Below are positions 26,420 to 34,611 of a stretch of DNA of 64,000 nucleotides, piece after piece. The notes beneath the pieces were generated by a model, which had not been told where the DNA came from, did no database searches, and saw nothing but the letters and a program-made list of their open reading frames with translations. Position 1 is the stretch's first letter, and each line of letters begins with the position of its first letter. This stretch comes from DSXH01 sp020724325. Lineage in GTDB: Bacteria; Bacteroidota; Ignavibacteria; Ignavibacteriales; Melioribacteraceae. Position numbers and translations under genes: made by a program. Where the stretch lies: NCBI GenBank assembly GCA_040756515.1, contig JBFLYW010000014.1, forward strand, positions 22,319 to 86,318, written 5' to 3'.

Positions 26420-27307
26420 ATGACCGGACAATTATTTCAATCACATAAAATGATGCTGTTAACAGTTGTTTTAATGCTGATTTCTTTTAACAGAATTACA
26501 AGCCAGGAAGCTTCGAGGGAAACCAATTTATTTTCTTATGAAAACCGGCTCAAATTTGGAAATCACCTTTACTTCGAAAAAGATTACCTGAGAGCTGCAC
26601 AAGAGTATAAAGAGTATCTCAAATTTATTGATAACGACACTGTAAGATTCAGATTTGCCAATTGTTTTTTTATGATTGGTAGATATAAAGAAGCTGCTGA
26701 TAATTTTAAAAGTATTTTCTATAAATCTTCTTTACAAGATGAATCACGACTCGCATTCTATAAATCACTTTTCTTTTGCAGTGATTACAATACATTCCGC
26801 CATTTAACTTTGAATGTGAATTACATGCCGGAAAAATTTCTAACCGAAATTAAACGTTTATACTACATTTCTTATCTTATGGATAATTCAGTTTTACCTG
26901 ACTCCGTCGATTTTTACTCATCATTTCCTGATTCAAGTAAAAACGAAATCAGAAATTTCTACAATCGAAAAAAATTTCCCGAATATAAAAATCCAGCTAC
27001 AGCAGCTCTATTATCAATCATTTTACCGGGATTAGGAAAAATTTATACAGGCAAAACAACAGATGGAATTACATCATTTCTGGTTGCGGGAATATTGACA
27101 TATCTTGCAATTGACAATTTCAGGCACAAGCACAATTTCCGCGGGTGGCTTTTTACAGGATTAAGTGCTTTCTCCTATGCCGGTAATATTTATGGTTCTG
27201 CTGCGTCTGCTCATATTTATAATGCCGGTATTAAATTTAATTTTGATAATGATGTGAAAGTCTATTTTGAAAAACGAAATTATTTCTTACCTGAGAACAA
27301 ATTTTAG
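26420..27307 (+). CDS. TPR protein with C-terminal membrane domain, paralogue 1
   Basis: 295 residues. A signal-like N-terminus (about 8-28) is followed by TPR-like helices ('GNHLYFEKDYLRAAQEYKEY', 'CFFMIGRYKEAADNFKSIF'). The C-terminus has hydrophobic segments carrying 'LLSIILPGLGKIYTGKTTDG', a PGxGxxYxG pattern also seen in DUF5683-type proteins. The next gene has the same architecture, so they look like diverged duplicates. Three bases separate it from the YidD-like gene and two from the next. No enzymatic motif is visible; an envelope assembly role is inferred only from neighbours. Confidence 0.6.
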   Translation: MTGQLFQSHKMMLLTVVLMLISFNRITSQEASRETNLFSYENRLKFGNHLYFEKDYLRAAQEYKEYLKFIDNDTVRFRFANCFFMIGRYKEAADNFKSIFYKSSLQDESRLAFYKSLFFCSDYNTFRHLTLNVNYMPEKFLTEIKRLYYISYLMDNSVLPDSVDFYSSFPDSSKNEIRNFYNRKKFPEYKNPATAALLSIILPGLGKIYTGKTTDGITSFLVAGILTYLAIDNFRHKHNFRGWLFTGLSAFSYAGNIYGSAASAHIYNAGIKFNFDNDVKVYFEKRNYFLPENKF

Positions 27308-27309
27308 AG

Positions 27310-28152
27310 ATGAAAAGAAAATTACTACGCAAAATTATTTTATTCTCATTAATCTCTTTCTTTTCAGTTAGCGCACAATCTCAATTATCAGCTCAATTCG
27401 ATTACGCTAATACATTATATAATACCGGTAATTTCTTTGATGCAATCACTGAGTATAAGCGGTTAATTTTTTTCGATTCGACAAAAATATTTTATTACCG
27501 TTCGACATTTCAGATTGGTAAATGTTATAAAGCCGGTGCAAAATTTGATGATGCGATAAAATATTTCTCAATTTCAGAACTAAATGCTTCAAATGATGAT
27601 GAACGTTTTAATTCTATAATCGAAAATGTCCGTTGTAATTTATTAAGAAAAACAACTGCTAGAGCGCATCAACTGTTGAATGAAATGGAATCGAAATTTG
27701 CCGGACTTGAGAGCAAGAACGCAATTGATTACTGGCGCGGCTGGGCTTATATGTTTGAGAACGACTGGAAGAATGCTGCTCTATCTTTTGCCCAAATAAG
27801 TCCTAACCACCAGCTAAAATTACTTTGCGATAAAATAGAAATGGAGAAAGTTTCCGTTACTTTTGCAACTGTAATTTCTTATATTTTGCCCGGCGCCGGA
27901 CAAATTTATACGGGTAATTTTCTATCCGGTTTTTTATCCCTTGGGTGGAATGTTTTAGCAGCGTATTTAACTATTAATGCATTCAATGCAGAACGTGTTT
28001 TAGATGGGATAACAATTTTAACTTTACTATGGCATAGGTTTTACAGGGGTAATATTCAGAATGCGCATGATTTTGCAGTAAGTAAAAATATTGAACTTGC
28101 CAACAGAACATTAATCTATTTACAGAACCAATTCAAGGGAACAAAACCGTGA
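27310..28152 (+). CDS. TPR protein with C-terminal membrane domain, paralogue 2
   Basis: 280 residues, same plan as its upstream neighbour: signal peptide (about 1-22), TPR-like helices ('YANTLYNTGNFFDAITEYKR', 'FQIGKCYKAGAKFDDAIKYF'), then a membrane domain with 'VISYILPGAGQIYTGNFLSG'. After the last membrane segment comes a soluble tail 'NIQNAHDFAVSKNIELANRT'. The stop overlaps the GTG start of the ACT-domain gene, so the operon continues. The function is unknown. Confidence 0.6.
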   Translation: MKRKLLRKIILFSLISFFSVSAQSQLSAQFDYANTLYNTGNFFDAITEYKRLIFFDSTKIFYYRSTFQIGKCYKAGAKFDDAIKYFSISELNASNDDERFNSIIENVRCNLLRKTTARAHQLLNEMESKFAGLESKNAIDYWRGWAYMFENDWKNAALSFAQISPNHQLKLLCDKIEMEKVSVTFATVISYILPGAGQIYTGNFLSGFLSLGWNVLAAYLTINAFNAERVLDGITILTLLWHRFYRGNIQNAHDFAVSKNIELANRTLIYLQNQFKGTKP

Positions 28153-28577
28153 AGTTGAAGGAAGAAGAATTAAGAAAAATTACTCTTGAGACTATTCAAG
28201 AATTAGGTGTTTATGCAACACCGGAAAAAGTTAAAGATGCTGTTAGAAAAAAAATTGAAGAGAGCGGCGGCGACCAGTATATTTTTAAGAAAGGAGATGT
28301 CTCCTCCGGACGTGTAATTCTAACCTCTTTTGGATTAAACAAACCCGGTATTGTAGCCGGTGTTACAAAAGCACTTAGCGATTCTAACTGCGATATTCAG
28401 GACCTCACTCAAAAACTTATGGGTGATTTTTTTACTATGATAATGGTAATTGATATATCTGCCTCGCAAAAAGATCTTAAACAGATCCAGGAAGATATGT
28501 CTAAAGTTTCTGATGAATTGAAAATAAAGATTTATTTACAGCATGAAGATGTTTTTAGGTATATGCACAGAATATAA
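28149..28577 (+). CDS. ACT-domain protein (UPF0237-like) with N-terminal extension
   Basis: 142 residues. The C-terminal ~90 form an ACT domain of the UPF0237 kind ('ILTSFGLNKPGIVAGVTKAL', 'DIQDLTQKLMGDFFTMIMVI'). The first ~50 residues ('LRKITLETIQELGVYATPEK') are extra relative to the usual ~90-residue form. UPF0237 genes are commonly followed by UPF0210 genes, as here. The pair is thought to bind a small ligand, but no reaction is established. The start is GTG, overlapping the previous stop. Confidence 0.85.
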   Translation: MKLKEEELRKITLETIQELGVYATPEKVKDAVRKKIEESGGDQYIFKKGDVSSGRVILTSFGLNKPGIVAGVTKALSDSNCDIQDLTQKLMGDFFTMIMVIDISASQKDLKQIQEDMSKVSDELKIKIYLQHEDVFRYMHRI

Positions 28578-28616
28578 ACATGTTTCCCTTGCAATAAAAT
28601 CAATAAGGAACAGGAA

Positions 28617-28702
28617 ACTTAGAACGCAGAGAGCGGAACGGAGAGAGCAGAACGGAGAGTGAAGAACGTAGAGAGTAGAACGCAGAGTGAAGAACACAGA
28701 AT
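28617..28702 (+). repeat. Degenerate short tandem repeat between the UPF0237 and UPF0210 genes
   Basis: About six or seven imperfect units of roughly 13-14 bases (GAACGCAGAGAGCG type, with variants GAACGGAGAGAGCA and GAACGTAGAGAGTA) fill most of the 150-base gap. The strand is purine-rich (almost all A/G). No open frame or hairpin explains it. It separates two genes that are usually adjacent. Confidence 0.8.
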
Positions 28703-28730
28703 AATGAACAAATAAACTTAGAATAGTAAA

Positions 28731-30092
28731 ATGCCATACGAATTTGAAGAAATACTTGAAACAATACGAATGACCGAAATAGAACATTTTGATATTCGAA
28801 CTGTAACACTTGGAATAAGTTTGAGAGATTGCAACGATAGAAATATTGAAGTAACCAAACAGAAGATATATGATAAAATACTTCGGTATGGAAAAAATCA
28901 CGTTAAGAATGCTAAAGAAGTGGAATCGCGTTTCGGAATTTCAATTGCCAATAAAAGAGTTTCTCTTACACCAATCTCAATTCCTTTTGATTCCTGTTCG
29001 GCTGAAGAATTTTTAGAGATTGCAAAAACACTCGAAAAAGCTGCCGTTGAAATAGGTATCGATTATATAGCTGGTTATTCCGCTTTAGTTCAAAAAGGAA
29101 TGACTAACGGGGAACGGGAATTAATTAAGTCTATTCCACTTGCATTATCGCAAACAAAAAGAGTATGCTCAAGTGTTAATGTAGCTTCTACTAAAGCCGG
29201 TATTAACATGGACGCTATAAGAATGATGTCCGATGTTATTAAACAGACTGCCGAGTTAACAAAAGACCAGGATTCTATTGGATGCGCAAAGTTAGTTGTA
29301 TTTGCTAATGCTGTTGAAGATAATCCGTTTGTTGCCGGAGCGTTCCATGGTATAACCGAACCAGAGGTAGTGCTAAATGTTGGTATTAGCGGTCCAGGCG
29401 TTGTTCTTGAAGCTATAAAGGAAGCAGGTAATGTAGATTTACAGCAATTGGCAGAAGTGATTAAGAAAACTATATTCAAAATTACACGCGCCGGCGAGTT
29501 AATAGGCAGAAAAGTTGCAGAAAAAAATGGTATCCCTTTCGGAATAGTAGATATTTCTCTTGCACCTACTCCGGCAGAAGGCGACAGCATTGCAGACATT
29601 TTGAAAATTATGGGCGTTGAAGATGTTGGTGCGCCGGGCACAACGGCTGCTTTAGCTATGTTAAATGACGCCGTTAAAAAAGCCGGCTTGATGGCTAGCT
29701 CGTCTGTCGGCGGTATGAGCGGTGCGTTTATTCCTGTAAGCGAAGATCAGGGAATGATACGTGCGGCTCAGGTTGGAAATTTATCGCTCGAAAAATTGGA
29801 AGCCATGACTGCCGTCTGTTCGGTTGGTTTAGATATGATTGCAATACCCGGAGATACACCAGCATCAACTATTGCTGGAATAATATCCGATGAATCTGCA
29901 ATAGGTGTCATAAATGATAAAACTACTGCCGTTAGAATAATTCCTGCATTTGGAAAGAGGGTTGGGGATTTTGTTGATTACGGCGGTCTGCTTGGTAAAG
30001 CTCCAATTATGGAAGTAAGAAATCTTAGCTGCGAAAATTTTGTTTGCAGAGGCGGCAGAATTCCTGCACCGTTAAGAAGTTTAACTAATTAG
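28731..30092 (+). CDS. UPF0210 (DUF711/PFL) family protein
   Basis: 453 residues, the usual family length. Typical blocks are 'LRDCNDRNIEVTKQKIYDKI', 'KGMTNGERELIKSIPLAL', 'GAFHGITEPEVVLNVGISGP', 'DISLAPTPAEGDSIADILKI', 'SSSVGGMSGAFIPVSEDQGM' and 'IPGDTPASTIAGIISDE'. A glycyl-radical-like fold has been noted for the family, but it lacks the glycyl-radical chemistry motif and its reaction is not known. It is paired with the ACT protein upstream, across the purine-rich repeat. Confidence 0.88.
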   Translation: MPYEFEEILETIRMTEIEHFDIRTVTLGISLRDCNDRNIEVTKQKIYDKILRYGKNHVKNAKEVESRFGISIANKRVSLTPISIPFDSCSAEEFLEIAKTLEKAAVEIGIDYIAGYSALVQKGMTNGERELIKSIPLALSQTKRVCSSVNVASTKAGINMDAIRMMSDVIKQTAELTKDQDSIGCAKLVVFANAVEDNPFVAGAFHGITEPEVVLNVGISGPGVVLEAIKEAGNVDLQQLAEVIKKTIFKITRAGELIGRKVAEKNGIPFGIVDISLAPTPAEGDSIADILKIMGVEDVGAPGTTAALAMLNDAVKKAGLMASSSVGGMSGAFIPVSEDQGMIRAAQVGNLSLEKLEAMTAVCSVGLDMIAIPGDTPASTIAGIISDESAIGVINDKTTAVRIIPAFGKRVGDFVDYGGLLGKAPIMEVRNLSCENFVCRGGRIPAPLRSLTN

Positions 30093-30118
30093 AAAAAATA
30101 ATTTCAATTGGAGGATAA

Positions 30119-30724
30119 ATGAAAAAAGGATGGATTATTGCTCTAAGTATTGTTGTAGTAATTGCTATTCTTCTTTTTATTGTTGCTGGATGGGGTGTTG
30201 GTGTTTATAATAAACTTGTTGGACTTAACGAAGGTGTTAGTCAGGCTTGGAGCCAGGTAGAAAATCAATATCAAAGAAGATACGATCTTATTCCTAATTT
30301 AGTTTCAACAGTAAAAGGTGTTGCCGATTTTGAAAGAGAAACATTTACAGCAGTTACTGAAGCAAGAGCAAAGGTTGGGCAAATTAAACTTTCAGCCGAT
30401 CAGCTTGGTGATCCTGAAGCTTTTCAGAAATTTCAGCAAGCACAGGATGGATTAAGCAGCGCTTTATCAAGATTACTTGTTGTTTCAGAAAATTATCCCC
30501 AGCTTAAAGCAAACGAAAATTTCCTGCAGCTTCAGGCGCAATTGGAAGGAACCGAGAATCGAATTTCTGTCGAGAGAATGAAATTCAATCAGGTAGTACA
30601 GGATTATAATGTGCAGATTAAGAGAATTCCCGCTGTAATAATTGCAGGAATTACCGGTTTTGAAGAGAAGCAATATTTCAGAGCTGTTGAACCCGCTCAG
30701 GAAGCTCCTAAGGTTCAATTCTAA
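30119..30724 (+). CDS. lemA: LemA family protein
   Basis: 201 residues with one N-terminal membrane anchor (about 5-27) and a long helical domain ('NKLVGLNEGVSQAWSQVENQ', 'RRYDLIPNLVSTVKGVADFE', 'YNVQIKRIPAVIIAGITGF'). GGAGG lies seven bases upstream. LemA proteins occur next to TPM-domain proteins, as here; the biochemical role is poorly defined but envelope related. Confidence 0.93.
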   Translation: MKKGWIIALSIVVVIAILLFIVAGWGVGVYNKLVGLNEGVSQAWSQVENQYQRRYDLIPNLVSTVKGVADFERETFTAVTEARAKVGQIKLSADQLGDPEAFQKFQQAQDGLSSALSRLLVVSENYPQLKANENFLQLQAQLEGTENRISVERMKFNQVVQDYNVQIKRIPAVIIAGITGFEEKQYFRAVEPAQEAPKVQF

Positions 30725-30753
30725 AATTCAATTTGATTGAGTGTAGAGTTATA

Positions 30754-31515
30754 ATGAAAAAAATATTTCTTTATCTGTATTTGATTTCTGCTTGTGCAAT
30801 TGCTCAACCAGAATTCCCGGTTGTAAAAAATTATGCTAATGATTTCACATCCACATTGTCTCAATCAGAACTCTACACTCTTAATGCTTCTCTTAAATCC
30901 TTTGACGATTCAACCTCAAGTCAGGTAGTTTTTATAATGATTAGTTCTCTCAATGGTTATCCATTAGAATTATATACTTATGAAGTAGCATCAAAAAATA
31001 AAATTGGATCAGCAAAAAATAATGGCGTTCTCTTCTTAGTTTCAAAAGATGATAGGGAAATGAGAATCGAAGTAGGTTATGGATTGGAAGGTGCCTTACC
31101 CGATGCATTAGCAAGTTCAATTTTAAGGAATGAAGTTCGTCCTCATTTTAAGCATGGTGAATATTATACTGGAGTTGCTTCCGGATTAAGTGCAATCTTG
31201 AATGCAATACAAGGCGAGTATAAAAGTGAGAAGAAGGAAGATGAAGAAGGAATTGGTTTCCCGATTATGTATATAATTCTGGTCATAATATTTTTAATAT
31301 TTTCAGGAAGAAAAGGGGGGCGTGGCGGTGGTTTACTTCCATTGCTTATTTTGTCTTCAATGGGCACCGGTAGTAGGCGAAGCGGCTGGGGAGGAGGCGG
31401 TTTTGGTGGATTTTCCGGCGGCGGAGGTGGATTTTCTGGTGGAGGAGGCGGTTTTGGTGGCTTTTCTGGCGGTGGAGGCTCTTTTGGAGGCGGCGGTGCA
31501 AGCGGCAGCTGGTAA
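30754..31515 (+). CDS. TPM-domain membrane protein with Gly-rich tail (YgcG-like)
   Basis: 253 residues from the ATG at 30754, chosen because it starts a clean signal peptide (MKKIFLYLYLISACAIAQ); an in-frame TTG lies 21 bases upstream. The TPM domain (about 20-150) includes 'QVVFIMISSLNGYPLELYTY', 'KNNGVLFLVSKDDREMRIEV' and 'YGLEGALPDALASSIL'. A membrane segment (about 167-185) follows. The last ~60 residues are FGG/FSGGGG repeats ending in GASGSW. It is the usual partner of LemA. Confidence 0.9.
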   Translation: MKKIFLYLYLISACAIAQPEFPVVKNYANDFTSTLSQSELYTLNASLKSFDDSTSSQVVFIMISSLNGYPLELYTYEVASKNKIGSAKNNGVLFLVSKDDREMRIEVGYGLEGALPDALASSILRNEVRPHFKHGEYYTGVASGLSAILNAIQGEYKSEKKEDEEGIGFPIMYIILVIIFLIFSGRKGGRGGGLLPLLILSSMGTGSRRSGWGGGGFGGFSGGGGGFSGGGGGFGGFSGGGGSFGGGGASGSW

Positions 31516-31581
31516 TTTATTCCATAATTAACCTAATATGTCTTGAAGTTATTCTCTTCTTTTAGTATTATTTCACAAGTT

Positions 31582-31867
31582 TTGAAAGATATTTCTAAAG
31601 AAATTATTTACTTTAACAATGCCGATTTCTTTTTAGCTCTCAATTTTTGAAGGAATTGTTGGCTGATCGTAATCGAGAAGGCAGGAAGTTTTTCGAGGGA
31701 TTGATTCAAGTTTCGATTGGATTTTATCAATTGACATGCAAAAAAATTATTCCGGTGCTTTGAATCAGTTGAACAAAGGAATTCTTAAGCTAAATGACTA
31801 CCTTCCTTCTTATTACACTGTGAACTTGGCATATCTTAAAAATAAAATAGGTGTACTTATTAAATAG
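31582..31867 (+). pseudogene. Frameshifted DUF309-family gene
   Basis: No single open frame spans this stretch, but three consecutive frames read like one DUF309 protein. The first has 'ISKEIIYFNNADFFLALNF', then a stop. The second begins near 31650 with 'KELLADRNREGRKFFEGLIQ' and 'VSIGFYQLTCK'. The third, from about 31740, has 'KNYSGALNQLNKGILKLNDY', then 'LPSYYTVNLAYLKNK' and ends at a TAG. The order and spacing fit DUF309 (length about 100-130). Two indels are needed to restore it. No ATG is present at the 5' end. The rest of the 450-base gap holds nothing else. Confidence 0.75.
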
Positions 31868-31965
31868 GTAAAAAACTTTTTTAATTCATTAGAAGAAATA
31901 GACTGAGAATATAACCGCAATAAAATTTAATTAAACAATTTTTCACTAATCTAGGAGAATTAAAT

Positions 31966-32298
31966 ATGGCTATAATGATAACAGATGAATGTATTAATTG
32001 CGGCGCATGCGAGCCCGAATGCCCTAATACAGCCATTTATGAAGGTGGAGCTAAATGGGAATTAGCAGGTAATCATTATGGAGAAGGTGATGCAGCTCCA
32101 TCTGGTGCTGAAGGATATTTCTCTAAAGACTATTTTTATATCGTTCCCGATAAATGCACCGAATGTGTTGGGTTCCATGATGAACCGCAATGTGCGGCAG
32201 TTTGCCCGGTTGACTGCTGTGTTCCGGACCCGAAACATGTTGAGGATAAAGAAGCTCTTTTGAAAAAGAAAGATTTTCTGGATGGAATTGGAAGATAA
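31966..32298 (+). CDS. 2[4Fe-4S] ferredoxin (Allochromatium type)
   Basis: 110 residues. Cluster I ligands are in 'CINCGACEPECP'. Cluster II has 'CTEC', then eight residues, 'CAAVCP', the C-x2-C-x8-C-x3-C spacing of the Alvin-type ferredoxins, which have low-potential clusters. A ~40-residue insertion separates the two clusters and a charged helix ends the protein, making it longer than YfhL. AGGAG lies 8 bases upstream. It is alone and faces a convergent EEP gene. Confidence 0.92.
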   Translation: MAIMITDECINCGACEPECPNTAIYEGGAKWELAGNHYGEGDAAPSGAEGYFSKDYFYIVPDKCTECVGFHDEPQCAAVCPVDCCVPDPKHVEDKEALLKKKDFLDGIGR

Positions 32299-32349
32299 TT
32301 CCCCGGCAATTAATTAATTCCAATTTCAGGATATTTCATTAATTCATTC

Positions 32350-32479
32350 AAGAGGTTGTATCAAAAACATCGGTACTTAAAATAGACTTGCAGGTTGCAA
32401 TCGGATCTGTGAAAATCAGTTAAAATCTGTTCGATCTGTGTGCTATTTTTTAAAAGATCTACTTTTGATACAACCTCTT
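32350..32479. mobile_element. 130-bp MITE-like element with 17-bp terminal inverted repeats
   Basis: Perfect 17-base inverted repeats (AAGAGGTTGTATCAAAA at 32350-32366 and its complement at 32463-32479) bound a 96-base AT-rich interior with a partly repetitive ATCTGT motif and no coding sequence. It fills the gap between convergent genes, where it could also form a long cruciform or serve as a two-way terminator. A 13-base match to the inner part of the repeat occurs at 49478-49490. No flanking direct duplication is obvious. Confidence 0.7.
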
Positions 32480-32486
32480 TCCATTC

Positions 32487-33356
32487 TTACTTAATTACAG
32501 AAACTACAGGGAAATGATCTGAGGGATATTTCCCATCTTTATTTGTGTAATCAATTTTAGAAGTTTTTATTTCAAAATTGCTGCTGACAAAAATATAATC
32601 AATTCTATCGCCTGAACGATCACCCTTAAAGCCATTAAATGTTCCTTCATTTGTCCGGGGGGAATTTATTTCTCTAAACGTATCTAATAGACCGGATGAA
32701 ATCACTTTTTGAATAACCGGATTGTTTTCGCCGCAATTGAAATCGCCGGTTAGAATTATAGGAACATTCTTTTTACCGGTCTGCATTTTTTTTGCCAGCA
32801 TTTCAACACTTTTCTCACGCGAAAGTTGCGATTGATGATCCAAATGAACATTGTAAACATATAATTGTTTTTTACTGAACTTATCAAACAAAAGTGCCCA
32901 AGAACAAATCCTTGGTAATGTACCTTCCCAGGTAATAGAACCAGGTATTGCGGGAGTTTCAGAAAACCAGAACGTTTCGGTTGAATCGATTATAAAACGG
33001 TCCTTAGCAAATAAAACTGCGGAATATTCACCCTTTGTCTTTCCATCGTCCCTTCCAACGCCAAAATAGGAATAACCCGGTAATTCATCCAAAATTTCTC
33101 TTAATTGGAAATTGAGAGCTTCCTGAAGAGAAAGCAGATCCGGGTTATTTTCTCTTATAACATCAATTACAAGATTCTTTCGGTACCCCCATCTGTTCTC
33201 TCCGTCATCTGCAGTGCCATAACGGATATTGAACGTCATTACCTTAAGTTCTGTTTCATAAGTTAAACTTTTACTTATGGAGTTTGTACATCCATTAATC
33301 AAAAAAATAAAGCCGATTATCAGCAATACAAACATTAATGGAATTCTTCGTTTCAT
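32487..33356 (-). CDS. Endonuclease/exonuclease/phosphatase-family lipoprotein
   Basis: 289 residues with a lipoprotein signal ('FLINGC', cysteine near 23), so it is probably exported and lipid-anchored. The EEP fold motifs are present: 'LKVMTFNIRYG' (metal-binding Asn), 'NNPDLLSLQEA' (Glu), 'VYNVHLDHQSQ', 'IILTGDFNCG' (Asp/Asn), and 'DYIFVSS' with a final 'PSDHFPVVSVI' (His). All catalytic positions I can place are kept. Substrates range from nucleic acids to sphingolipids and phosphoinositides; an envelope location favours a phosphodiester on lipids or extracellular DNA, as inference. Confidence 0.85.
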   Translation of the reverse strand: MKRRIPLMFVLLIIGFIFLINGCTNSISKSLTYETELKVMTFNIRYGTADDGENRWGYRKNLVIDVIRENNPDLLSLQEALNFQLREILDELPGYSYFGVGRDDGKTKGEYSAVLFAKDRFIIDSTETFWFSETPAIPGSITWEGTLPRICSWALLFDKFSKKQLYVYNVHLDHQSQLSREKSVEMLAKKMQTGKKNVPIILTGDFNCGENNPVIQKVISSGLLDTFREINSPRTNEGTFNGFKGDRSGDRIDYIFVSSNFEIKTSKIDYTNKDGKYPSDHFPVVSVIK

Positions 33357-33424
33357 ATGATTTTATTAAGTTTGTTTATAAATTATCCATGTAAAATCTA
33401 TCAATAAAAAACTAAATAAGCGTA

Positions 33425-34273
33425 GTGAAAATAGGAAAATATAAACTAACAGCAATTGATACTGTAACATTTGGTCTTGACGGCGGTGCAATGTTCGGAA
33501 TTATTCCAAAGCCGCTTTGGCAGAAGTATAATCCGGCAGATGATCAAAACAGAGTAACCCTTGGCGCGAGGTCCTTGCTGCTTGAAAACGGTAAACGAAA
33601 AATTTTGATTGATACGGGAATTGGTGAATACTGGGATGACAAATTCAAATCGATTTACCGTTTCGGTCGAATTGAAAATACTCTTCTTGTTTCGCTGCAA
33701 AAAATGAATATCGGTAAAGATGAAATTACAGATGTAATACTCACGCATCTTCATTTCGATCATACGGGCGGTTCTACTTCGCTCGTAAGCGGAAAGTGGG
33801 GACCAACATTTACAAATGCAAAGTATTATGTTCAAGAAGAACATTATAATTGGGCTGTAAATCCATCCGATAGAGACAGAGCAAGTTTTGTTCAAAACAG
33901 ATTTGTTCCTCTCTTAGAGCACGGTGTTTTGCATCTTGTTGAGAAGGATTATAAAATTGATGATGAATTCACTTTCAAAATAATAAACGGACATACTTTT
34001 GCACAGCAGATGATAAAGATATCTGACGGCTCCAGCACTTTACTTTATTGCGGAGACCTTCTGCCGTTTTCTTCTCATATTCCATTGCCTTATATAATGG
34101 GATTTGATTTACAGCCGCTGGTTACACTTCAGGAAAAAAAGGATCTATATCCTCAAGCAATAGAAGAAAACTGGATTTTATTTTTTGAGCATGATCCGGA
34201 AGTAGCAGCCGCTACAATTACAAAAAACGATAAAGGATTTTTCATTAAAGATGTTTTTACAGAATTACCATGA
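33425..34273 (+). CDS. Metallo-beta-lactamase-fold hydrolase
   Basis: 282 residues, GTG start. The metal motif HxHxDH reads 'HLHFDH' near 108-113. A later 'GHTFAQQMI' histidine and 'LLYCGDLLP' aspartate supply the other ligands, and 'FFEHDPEV' a late histidine. The N-terminal portion is of the MBL class with an 'ALSxLLxxGK' type strand ('ARSLLLENGKRKILIDTGIG'). Relatives include lactonases and thioesterases. Its stop overlaps the Rieske gene start by four bases. Confidence 0.85.
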   Translation: MKIGKYKLTAIDTVTFGLDGGAMFGIIPKPLWQKYNPADDQNRVTLGARSLLLENGKRKILIDTGIGEYWDDKFKSIYRFGRIENTLLVSLQKMNIGKDEITDVILTHLHFDHTGGSTSLVSGKWGPTFTNAKYYVQEEHYNWAVNPSDRDRASFVQNRFVPLLEHGVLHLVEKDYKIDDEFTFKIINGHTFAQQMIKISDGSSTLLYCGDLLPFSSHIPLPYIMGFDLQPLVTLQEKKDLYPQAIEENWILFFEHDPEVAAATITKNDKGFFIKDVFTELP

Positions 34274-34608
34274 ACAATTTAACTGAAGGATTTACTAAAG
34301 TCTGCAGTGTTTGTGATTTGAAAGAGAAAATCGGGAAGAGATTTTTTGTTGAAGATGTTGAGATTGCACTTTTCAAATCAGATGGAAATTTTTATGCGTT
34401 GAGTAATATATGTCCTCACCAAAAAACACATCTAATGCACGAAGGATTTATTGAGGAGGGAAAAGTAGTTTGTCCTGTTCACGGATGGAAGTTTGAACTC
34501 GAAACGGGTAACCTGGCTCCGGGTAGAAAAGGTTTGGATTCTTATGAAATAAAAATTTTGAATGATGACGTCTATGTAAAAGTTATCAAAAAAGAATTGA
34601 AGTGGTAA
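34270..34608 (+). CDS. Rieske [2Fe-2S] ferredoxin-like protein
   Basis: 112 residues with both ligand pairs: C48-x-H50 ('ICPHQK') and C68-x2-H71 ('VVCPVHGWKF'). There is no signal peptide, which fits a soluble electron carrier of the NirD/dioxygenase-ferredoxin type rather than a cytochrome bc subunit. It overlaps the upstream MBL gene and is three bases from queG. No oxygenase gene is adjacent, so the partner is unknown. Confidence 0.92.
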   Translation: MNNLTEGFTKVCSVCDLKEKIGKRFFVEDVEIALFKSDGNFYALSNICPHQKTHLMHEGFIEEGKVVCPVHGWKFELETGNLAPGRKGLDSYEIKILNDDVYVKVIKKELKW

Positions 34609-34611
34609 GTT

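Noticed and set aside
28617..28702. Possible CRISPR or regulatory array of 13-14-base units
   Set aside because: The units are degenerate and contiguous, with no spacers.
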